From positions 1 to 64,000 of the forward strand of contig JAZSFX010000020.1 in assembly GCA_045532455.1 (NCBI GenBank): a stretch of DNA of 64,000 bases. The letters run 5' to 3'. Shown here piece by piece: positions 58,201 to 64,000 of this stretch; within the stretch, counting starts at the first letter, position 1, and each line of letters begins with the position of its first letter. This DNA comes from Ornithomonoglobus_A sp045532455. GTDB taxonomy: Bacteria > Bacillota > Clostridia > UBA1381. The position numbers were made by a program, and so were the translations under genes. The notes under the pieces are model-generated. The model did not search any database and had not been told where the DNA came from. It saw only the letters and a program-made list of their open reading frames with translations.

Positions 58201-59004
58201 TTTGCAAAGCCGAGAATATTTATTCCTGTATTCCCAGGTACAAACTGCGAATATGACACTGCAAAGGCTTTCGAAAATGCAGGCGGTATTGCAGATGTGT
58301 TTGTAATACGCAACCTTAGCGGTGAAGACGTTACATACTCTATGTGTGAAATGGAAAAGAGAATTAAAAACTCTCAGATTGTAATGATTCCCGGCGGTTT
58401 CTCGGGCGGTGATGAGCCTGAGGGCAGTGGTAAGTTTATTGCAACTGCATTTAGAAATCCGCTTGTTAAAGAAGCAGTTATGAATATGCTCAAAAACCGC
58501 GACGGTCTTATGCTTGGTATCTGTAACGGTTTCCAGGCACTTATTAAGCTTGGTCTTGTTCCATATGGAGAAATAAGAGATATGGACGATAATTCTCCAA
58601 CTCTTACCTTTAACACAATAGGCAGACACGTTTCATGTATGGCAAAGACAAGAGTTGCTTCAAACAAATCGCCATGGTTTGCTAATGTGAACACAGGTGA
58701 TATACACACAATAGCGCTTTCTCACGGTGAGGGCAGATTTATTGCATCTCCCGAACAAGTGGCTGAACTTGCCAAGAACGGACAGATTGCAACTCAGTAT
58801 GTTAACGAAAAAGGCATGGCAACTTACGATATTGCATGGAATCCAAACGGTTCTGTTTGCGCTATTGAGGGTATAACAAGCCCCGATGGTAGAGTATTGG
58901 GTAAAATGGGACACAGTGAACGTATTGGCGAGAACATAGCAGCTAACGTTCCTGGTAATAAAAATCAACTGATTTTCGAGGCAGGAGTTAATTATTTTAA
59001 ATAA
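55282..59004 (+). CDS. purL: Phosphoribosylformylglycinamidine synthase, single-chain PurL
   Basis: Fourth step of purine synthesis: FGAR + Gln + ATP to FGAM. The 1240-residue protein is the large fused form: N-terminal PurS-like region (about 1-145), linker, two AIRS-type synthase halves with WSDHCRHTTF and FKNETHNHPTEIEPFGGAAT (about 320-340), and a C-terminal glutamine amidotransferase domain (from about 977, FIPVFPGTNCEYDTAKAF) with nucleophile Cys1081 in LGICNGFQALIKLG and the His/Glu near the end (HGEGRF). Many Firmicutes use separate purS, purQ, purL genes; the fused type is common in clostridia. It stands alone, outside a pur operon. Confidence 0.96.
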   Translation: MAQVKRIYVEKKKGFDVEAQGVLADLRGNLSMSGLSGVRIINRYDVEGISDEEYQKARNLIFSEPPVDSAYDEEIEINEGVKFAVEYLPGQFDQRAASAEECISILTQKERPKVRYAKIYVLIGEVSDAEFEKAKSYLINPVEAREASFEKPSSLDMEVVVPEDVKTVDGFIDMSETQMKAFLDEMGFAMDLDDLKFCQNYFKNEEKRNPTVTEMRMIDTYWSDHCRHTTFSTKINNVTINDGKYADVIKASYEEYKKAKAELYAPDRNMCLMNMATIIVKQLKKKGLLKEIDESEEINACSIVVDVDVDGKDEPWLIMFKNETHNHPTEIEPFGGAATCLGGAIRDPLSGRSYVYQAMRVTGSGDPRVSLANTLPGKLMQRKITTGASAGYSSYGNQIGLATGQVQEIYHEGYVAKRMEIGAVIGAAPKKNVIREVPSDGDVIVLLGGRTGRDGVGGATGSSKAHDEKSVVTCGSEVQKGNPPVERKIQRLFRNEKVTTLIKRCNDFGAGGVSVAIGELADGLVIDLDKVPKKYEGLDGTELAISESQERMAVVVRSADADKFIEYANEENLEATKVAVVTENPRLVMNWRGKTICNISREFLNTNGATKNTDVEVVLPKESESFFKYEKKEDIKSEWLNVLSDLNVCSQKGLCEKFDSTIGANTVTMPFGGEYQLTPTEGMAAKVPVLGGKTNTATVMTFGYNPNLSSWSPYHGAAFAVVESVSKAVAMGVDYKKIYLTFQEYFEKLGNDPKRWGKPFAALLGAYRVQLELGIAAIGGKDSMSGSFNELDVPPTLTSFAVSHTRADKVISQEFKKAGSKLVMFRAERDENDMPHFDSLKKMYDTVHALITDGKVLSSSVVKGFGLAEVIAKMSFGNMIGATLNVSEEDLFNAPFGSIVLEVADDVQDGVIIGETTTSKAIEACGVSITLDEALKSWTAPLEKVFPTKAGKFTEEPQTYSYDKRNITVASEKFAKPRIFIPVFPGTNCEYDTAKAFENAGGIADVFVIRNLSGEDVTYSMCEMEKRIKNSQIVMIPGGFSGGDEPEGSGKFIATAFRNPLVKEAVMNMLKNRDGLMLGICNGFQALIKLGLVPYGEIRDMDDNSPTLTFNTIGRHVSCMAKTRVASNKSPWFANVNTGDIHTIALSHGEGRFIASPEQVAELAKNGQIATQYVNEKGMATYDIAWNPNGSVCAIEGITSPDGRVLGKMGHSERIGENIAANVPGNKNQLIFEAGVNYFK

Positions 59005-59007
59005 TTG

Positions 59008-59039
59008 CGGGTGCGACCCTTTGCGGTCGCCCGTTTTTT
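59008..59039 (+). terminator. Terminator of purL
   Basis: GC-rich stem CGGG(T)GCGACC/GGTCGCCCG with a 6-nt loop and TTTTTT, 4 bp after the purL stop and 22 bp before polC. polC must then have partial read-through or a promoter not visible here. Confidence 0.9.
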
Positions 59040-59061
59040 ATCCCCGAAAGGAATATTTTAT

Positions 59062-62000
59062 ATGAATCCAAAACTTGGCACACTGTTTCCATTAGTAAAA
59101 AGCGAGGAGTTACAACCACTTCAGATTGAGAAGATAAACCTCTCAAAAAACACTCGCACAATGGAGATTATATTTGCTTCAAACACTACCGAAAACGAGG
59201 CTCAATGGGCATGCGACACCATACGCAGTGCCTACTCTTTGCGTGCAGTAAACTATGTAATATCCGAAAAAAAAGAGTATATCGACAAAAATGTAATGGT
59301 CTATACTCTTAACGAAAATGAGCTTTCAAACCTCAAAAACAGTGCAAGTCCGCTAAAGCCAACAATTCTTGGCACAGTTAATGTAACCGAAATGCTTTAT
59401 GGCAGAGCAATAAAGGGCGACCTTGTATCTATGGCTTCTATAAACGAAAACAGCGGTACTGTTACGGTGTCGGGCAGAGTGTTTGGTCTTGACGAACGCG
59501 AAATAAAATCGAAAAAGACCGAAAAAGAATTCCACCTTATTACAATGGATATTACCGACACAACAGACTCTATCACCTTAAAAATGTTTGTGCCAAAAAC
59601 AAAAGATGATGAGGCCTTTAAAAAACTTTACCCAACAGTAAAAAAAGGCATAAAAGACGGTGGTATTCACATTGTGTGTAGAGGTAATGCGCAATTTGAC
59701 GACTATGCACACGAGGTTATAATAATGGCAAGGGATATTGCGCAGATAGAAGCACCGCCAATCCGCAGAGATAATGCTCCACAAAAAAGAGTAGAGCTTC
59801 ATATGCATACACAAATGTCGCAGATGGACGCGGTTTCGTCAACTGCCGACTTAATAAATCGTGCAGTATATTGGGGACACAAGGCGGTTGCAATAACCGA
59901 CCACGGTGTTGTGCAGTCGTATCCCGACGCTATGAAAGCGTCTAAGCTGAACGAGAAAATAAAAGTCATATACGGTGTAGAGGGGTATCTTGTTGATGAC
60001 TCAAAAAGAATTGCATACGACACGAATAACGCAGACCTTAACTCCGATTTTGTTGTTTTTGATATCGAAACAACAGGACTTGATTTTTCAAAAAACAACG
60101 TAACAGAAATTGGTGCAATAAAGGTTTCGGGCGGTAAAATTGTAGATAAGTGGTCTACATTTGTAAACCCTGGGATGAAAATTCCCGAAAATATACAGGC
60201 TCTTACGGGCATATCCGACGAAATGGTAATTGATGCACCAACAATAGATAAGGTACTGCCTCAATTCAAGGAATTTTGTAAAGGGTGTGTTCTTGTTGCA
60301 CATAATGCCTCATTTGATATAGGATTTTTAAAGCAAAAAGCAAAAGAGCTTGGCATGGGTTTTGACTTTGCGTATGTCGATACACTTATGCTTGCAAGGT
60401 GTATGTATCCGTTTTTAAATAACTTCAAGCTTGACACACTCACAAAGCACCTTAATGTTATTTTAGAAAACCATCACCGTGCGGTAGACGATGCTGCGGC
60501 AACTGCAGAAGCATTTATCAAGATGTGTGAGCAGCTTAAAAACGAGGGCAAGCACAAGCTTTGCGAATTAAACGATGGCTACGATATGCGCGACGCCTCA
60601 AAAAAGAACAGAGCAAACCATATTATAATACTTGCAAAAAATCAGCAGGGCTTGAGAAATATATATGAATTGGTGTCGCAATCGCATCTTCGTTATTTTT
60701 CGAGAACACCAAGACTTCCGCGAAGCCTGATTTCTCAAAAAAGAGACGGTCTTATTTTAGGCTCGGCTTGTGAGGCGGGTGAATTATTCAGCGCAGTTGT
60801 TGAGAATGGGAGCGAAGAAAAATTAAAAGAATTGGTGGATTTTTACGATTACCTCGAAATTCAGCCAATAGGCAACAACGCATATATGAAGTCATCACCC
60901 GACTTCCCTCATATAAATACCGACGATGATTTAAGAGAACTTAACAAAAAAATAGTTGAGCTTGGCAAAAAATACAACAAACCTGTGTGTGCAACGTGCG
61001 ACGTGCATTTTCTTGACGCAGACGGTGCAGATTACAGAAAAATCCTTATGCACTACAAAGGCTTTAAGGACGCGGATAATCAGGCACCGCTATATTTCAG
61101 GAACACTGAGGAAATGCTTAAGGAATTTGAGTATCTTGGCAAAGAAACAGCATATGAGGTAGTTGTTACAAACACAAACCTGATTGCCGATATGGTAGAA
61201 AATGTTCGACCTATTCCAGAAACAAAATGCCCGCCCGTTGTCGACGGAGCAAAAGAGGCAATAGTTGACGATTCTATAAGGCGCGCAAAAGAGATATACG
61301 GAGACCCTCTGCCCATTGAAGTTCAGCAGCGTCTGGATAAGGAGCTTAATTCAATAACCACTTACGGTTTTTCGGTTATGTACCGCATTGCACAGGAGTT
61401 GGTACGAAAGTCGCTCTCCGACGGGTATCTTGTTGGCTCACGTGGCTCTGTCGGCTCGTCTTTTGTTGCATTCTTATCGGATATTACCGAGGTAAATTCA
61501 TTACCTGCGCACTATTTATGCCCCAACTGTAAAAAAGTTGAGTTTATGAAGTCTGACATTGGTCTTTCGGGTTGCGACCTGCCAGACAAGGATTGTCCAA
61601 AATGCGGCACAAAATACAAAAAAGACGGACACGATATTCCTTTTGAAACATTTTTAGGCTTTAAGGGCGACAAGGAGCCTGATATTGACCTTAACTTCAG
61701 TGGCGAATATCAACCGATTATACACAAGTATACCGAAACATTTTTTGGCGAGGGCTTTGTTTTCAGAGCAGGTACAATAGGCACTGTTGCCGAAAAAACC
61801 GCCTTTGGATATGTAAAGAAGTATTGTGAGGAAAAGGACATAGTAATGCGTCAGGCGCAGATGAAACGTCTTGCAATGGGTTGTGTTGGTGTTAAAAGAA
61901 CGTCGGGACAACATCCGGGCGGAATTATTGTTGTACCCTATACAAACAACATTCACGAGTTCTGCCCTATTCAGCACCCTGCCGATGACCCCAACTCCAA

Positions 62001-63108
62001 TATTTTTACCACGCATTTTGATTATCACTCAATAGATGCAAACCTCTTAAAACTTGATGAACTTGGCCATGATGACCCGACCGTTATAAGAATGCTCGAG
62101 GATATAACGGGCATTAATGCACGTAACATTCCGCTTGACGATAAGGAAACATTATCGCTCTTTACCTCAAATGATGCCTTAAAATTAACAGGTGATATAG
62201 GCACAAAATTGGGTAGCTACGGAGTGCCTGAGTTTGGTACAAAATTTGTACGTCAGATGCTTGAGGATACTCAACCTAAAACTTTTTCCGAGCTTGTGAG
62301 AATATCGGGTCTTTCGCACGGCACTGACGTGTGGCTCAACAATGCTCAGGATTTGATTTTGGCGGGCATATGCGACCTTTCACACTCTATTTGTGCACGT
62401 GATGATATTATGATTTACCTTATATCTATGGGTGTTGACCCTCAGCATTCCTTTAAGATAATGGAAAGTGTACGAAAGGGTAAAGGCTTAACAAGTGATG
62501 ACGAAGAGGCAATGCGCGCACAAAATGTTCCCGATTGGTATATAGACTCGTGCAAAAAAATCAAGTATATGTTCCCTAAAGCGCATGCAGTTGCTTATGT
62601 TATGATGGCATTTAGAATTGCTTACTTTAAGGTGCATTACCCCAAAGCTTTTTATATAGCATATTTTTCGGTAAGAGCAGATGATTTTGACGCCGCAATA
62701 ATGGCAAACGGAATTGAAGTTGCACGTGCGGCAATGAAAGAACTGCTTGATAAAAAGCGCGACGCAATTATATCACCTAAAGAAGAAAATGTAATTCCAA
62801 TCCTCGAAATATGTATCGAAATGTATTCGAGAGGCTTAAAGTTTGATAGCATTGACCTGTACAAATCACATGCAACAAACTTTTTAGAAACAGAAAACGG
62901 CATACGCCCACCGCTTAATGCTCTTGCAGGTCTTGGCGAAAACGTGGCAAATGCAATTATGTATGAGCGCGAAAAAGGCGAATTCAAAACCATAGACGAG
63001 TTCAGAACAAGAACAGGTGCTTCGCGTACAGTGCTTGACTTGTTGGAGGAAAGTGGTTGCTTTGATGGCATACCTGAATCGGAACAAGTGAATTTATGGG
63101 AACTGTAA
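59062..63108 (+). CDS. polC: DNA polymerase III alpha subunit, PolC type
   Basis: Replicative polymerase of low-GC Gram-positives with built-in proofreading. The start at 59062 (MNPKLGTLFPLVKSEELQPL, behind GAAAGGAA) gives 1348 aa; the frame is open 19 codons upstream but those codons overlap the purL terminator. Order: N-terminal and OB domains, split PHP domain (RVELHMHTQMSQMDAVSS, about 243), DEDDh exonuclease inserted in it (FVVFDIETTGLDF, about 330; HNASFDIGFL; HHRAVDDAAA), zinc-binding cysteines (CPNCKK...CPKCG, about 815-845), polymerase aspartates in EPDIDLNFSGEY (about 872), and helix-hairpin-helix tail. Repeat copy D follows the stop by 8 nt. Confidence 0.97.
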   Translation: MNPKLGTLFPLVKSEELQPLQIEKINLSKNTRTMEIIFASNTTENEAQWACDTIRSAYSLRAVNYVISEKKEYIDKNVMVYTLNENELSNLKNSASPLKPTILGTVNVTEMLYGRAIKGDLVSMASINENSGTVTVSGRVFGLDEREIKSKKTEKEFHLITMDITDTTDSITLKMFVPKTKDDEAFKKLYPTVKKGIKDGGIHIVCRGNAQFDDYAHEVIIMARDIAQIEAPPIRRDNAPQKRVELHMHTQMSQMDAVSSTADLINRAVYWGHKAVAITDHGVVQSYPDAMKASKLNEKIKVIYGVEGYLVDDSKRIAYDTNNADLNSDFVVFDIETTGLDFSKNNVTEIGAIKVSGGKIVDKWSTFVNPGMKIPENIQALTGISDEMVIDAPTIDKVLPQFKEFCKGCVLVAHNASFDIGFLKQKAKELGMGFDFAYVDTLMLARCMYPFLNNFKLDTLTKHLNVILENHHRAVDDAAATAEAFIKMCEQLKNEGKHKLCELNDGYDMRDASKKNRANHIIILAKNQQGLRNIYELVSQSHLRYFSRTPRLPRSLISQKRDGLILGSACEAGELFSAVVENGSEEKLKELVDFYDYLEIQPIGNNAYMKSSPDFPHINTDDDLRELNKKIVELGKKYNKPVCATCDVHFLDADGADYRKILMHYKGFKDADNQAPLYFRNTEEMLKEFEYLGKETAYEVVVTNTNLIADMVENVRPIPETKCPPVVDGAKEAIVDDSIRRAKEIYGDPLPIEVQQRLDKELNSITTYGFSVMYRIAQELVRKSLSDGYLVGSRGSVGSSFVAFLSDITEVNSLPAHYLCPNCKKVEFMKSDIGLSGCDLPDKDCPKCGTKYKKDGHDIPFETFLGFKGDKEPDIDLNFSGEYQPIIHKYTETFFGEGFVFRAGTIGTVAEKTAFGYVKKYCEEKDIVMRQAQMKRLAMGCVGVKRTSGQHPGGIIVVPYTNNIHEFCPIQHPADDPNSNIFTTHFDYHSIDANLLKLDELGHDDPTVIRMLEDITGINARNIPLDDKETLSLFTSNDALKLTGDIGTKLGSYGVPEFGTKFVRQMLEDTQPKTFSELVRISGLSHGTDVWLNNAQDLILAGICDLSHSICARDDIMIYLISMGVDPQHSFKIMESVRKGKGLTSDDEEAMRAQNVPDWYIDSCKKIKYMFPKAHAVAYVMMAFRIAYFKVHYPKAFYIAYFSVRADDFDAAIMANGIEVARAAMKELLDKKRDAIISPKEENVIPILEICIEMYSRGLKFDSIDLYKSHATNFLETENGIRPPLNALAGLGENVANAIMYEREKGEFKTIDEFRTRTGASRTVLDLLEESGCFDGIPESEQVNLWEL

Positions 63109-63116
63109 ATAAAAGT

Positions 63117-63211
63117 AAATTGGGCAGTCTGTATAAATTTGATATTGCGAGTTTCAAATCCGCAAGGATTTGTCTGTTTGAGCAATAGGATTTATACGGA
63201 CTGCCCGATTT
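63117..63211 (-). repeat. Palindromic repeat element, copy D (inverted)
   Basis: A 95-bp copy with its core on the minus strand. Outer arms AAATTGGGCAGTCTGTATAAAT and ATTTATACGGACTGCCCGATTT pair (with one G-T and one mismatch); inside lie ATTGC/GCAAT and CAAATCC/GGATTTG when read on the minus strand. The conserved sequences GCTCAAACAGACAAATCC and GAAACTCGCAATATC are identical to copy A. It begins 8 nt after the polC stop. Confidence 0.9.
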
Positions 63212-63308
63212 GCTTTAAGCACAGCATCACTTTCGTACTCATAAACACCACAGATATATCATATATTATTTTAAGGAATAAAAATAGATATTTGTGGAGG
63301 TTTTATGT

Positions 63309-64000
63309 ATGAGCTACGACTACAAAACAATGACAGACGAGCTATTCAAAATCACATCAGCGCACAAAGAAATACATAGCTTTGTCATTGGAAAAAGTGT
63401 TATGGAAAAGGATATATATGCAACATCTGTTGGCAAGGGACACAAAAAAGTATTGCTTGCAGGAGCGTATCACGGGTTAGAATATCTTACCTCGGTATTT
63501 TTAATCAGGTTTTTGGAAGAATATATCGCTCATTTAAAAAGCGGAGAAATATGGTTTGGTTACGATATAAAAAAACTATACGAAAACACAACGCTCTCTA
63601 TAATACCTATGGTAAATCCCGACGGGGTGGATATTGCAATTCATGGACTTGATATAACAAATCCGCATCACCGTCATCTTATAAGTGTAGCAGGAATACA
63701 TAGCTTTAACGAGGTGTGGCAGGCAAATGTAAACGGAGTGGATATAAATCACAATTTTAACGCAAATTGGGATATGTGTGCCAAAAATCCCTCTCCGTCA
63801 AAGCACGGTGGCAAGTTCTTTGAGAGTGAGCCTGAAACAAAGGCAGTTGTGGAATTTATTAAAAAAGAAAAGTTCGATGCATTGGCCGCATTTCATAGTC
63901 AGGGACAGGAAATCTATTATGACTTTGACGGAATGGCATCTGAGAGGTCAAGAGATATTGCAAAACGAATGGCAAAAGAGAGCGGATATGCCATATCTCT
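63309..64000 (+). CDS. M14 family zinc carboxypeptidase (3' end cut by window)
   Basis: Partial metallocarboxypeptidase, 230 residues visible, open at the edge. ATG 63309 is 8 nt behind GGAGG; the ATG four bases earlier is out of frame and stops after 24 codons. It has the zinc motif HxxE in LLAGAYHGLEYLTS (about 53-59), MVNPDGVDIAIHG, the substrate-binding NHNFNANWD, and the downstream zinc-histidine segment AAFHSQGQEIYY. No signal peptide is present. Cytoplasmic relatives cleave gamma-D-glutamyl-diaminopimelate peptides from recycled or spore peptidoglycan; substrate here is inferred only. Confidence 0.88.
   Translation, partial: MSYDYKTMTDELFKITSAHKEIHSFVIGKSVMEKDIYATSVGKGHKKVLLAGAYHGLEYLTSVFLIRFLEEYIAHLKSGEIWFGYDIKKLYENTTLSIIPMVNPDGVDIAIHGLDITNPHHRHLISVAGIHSFNEVWQANVNGVDINHNFNANWDMCAKNPSPSKHGGKFFESEPETKAVVEFIKKEKFDALAAFHSQGQEIYYDFDGMASERSRDIAKRMAKESGYAIS

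Noticed and set aside
23487..63211. CRISPR-like or insertion-sequence explanation for the four repeats.
   Set aside because: Copies are single, 5-29 kb or more apart, palindromic, and without spacers, cas genes or a transposase. A MITE origin remains possible, but not a full insertion sequence.

Overview
This 64 kb window comes from a low-GC, endospore-forming member of the Clostridia (Firmicutes). The evidence is the Firmicutes gene order of the S10/spc ribosomal operon and of the ylxM-ffh-rpsP-khpA-rimM-trmD operon, spoIVA, a cwlD-like cortex amidase, the hup-rqcP-yabP-yabQ-divIC-yabR block, PolC-type DNA polymerase III, UUG start codons behind strong GGAGG sites, and the [FeFe]-hydrogenase maturase HydE, which suggests an anaerobe. 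I cannot name the genus. No phage, transposase, CRISPR array or rRNA gene was seen; this is core chromosome.

Layout. 1-8222 (minus): the S10-spc operon from rpsJ to a truncated rplF, with a sigma-A promoter and a roughly 320-nt leader that contains an intrinsic terminator. 8297-12049 (minus): the signal-recognition and tRNA/rRNA maturation operon, lacking rplS at its end. 12107-14480 (plus): spoIVA and an RsiV-like lipoprotein. 14480-19853 (minus): a 33-aa membrane peptide, an SLH-domain protein, a PfkB-type sugar kinase, a DUF1294 protein, a Tet(M)-like GTPase fused to a Rae1/YacP nuclease domain, and ireB. 20007-23468 (plus): rnr and a THUMP-domain RNA methyltransferase. 23602-31954 (minus): patatin, a cysteine-rich small protein, a CCA-enzyme homologue with degenerate catalytic motifs, fucU, serA-serC, the amidase, mnmA and nadA. 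32031-38051 (plus): hydE, a glutamate-cysteine ligase-like gene, an EF-G-like GTPase with a possible leader peptide, and an MsmK/UgpC-type ATPase. 38154-42399 (minus): a lipoprotein, split transketolase, mrnC and cysS. 42501-43585 (plus): tRNA-Glu and a YitT protein. 43626-47043 (minus): ABC-F ATPase, transglutaminase-like protein and five tRNAs. 47196-52030 (plus): hup, the sporulation/division block, pncB and tsaC. 52074-53882 (minus) fucI faces a divergent AraC regulator. 54945-64000: tRNA-Gly (minus), then purL, polC and the start of an M14 peptidase (plus).

The most unusual feature is a family of four dispersed palindromic elements of about 95 bp (A 23487-23587, B 29803-29896, C 34351-34443, D 63117-63211). 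Each lies within 5-18 nt of a stop codon, shares a conserved core, and shows paired base changes that preserve three nested stems. A fifth long hairpin (47572-47669) has a similar outer stem but a different core. Other notable points are the GTPase-nuclease fusion, the attenuator-like S10 leader, a 12-bp inverted repeat flanking a 10-codon ORF ahead of the EF-G-like gene, and the catalytically degenerate CCA-enzyme homologue.

Functionally the window is dominated by translation (ribosomal proteins, tRNAs, CysS, MnmA, TsaC, RqcP, RimM, TrmD, three translational GTPases or ABC-F factors), with sporulation, L-fucose metabolism, serine and NAD synthesis, and DNA replication genes around it.
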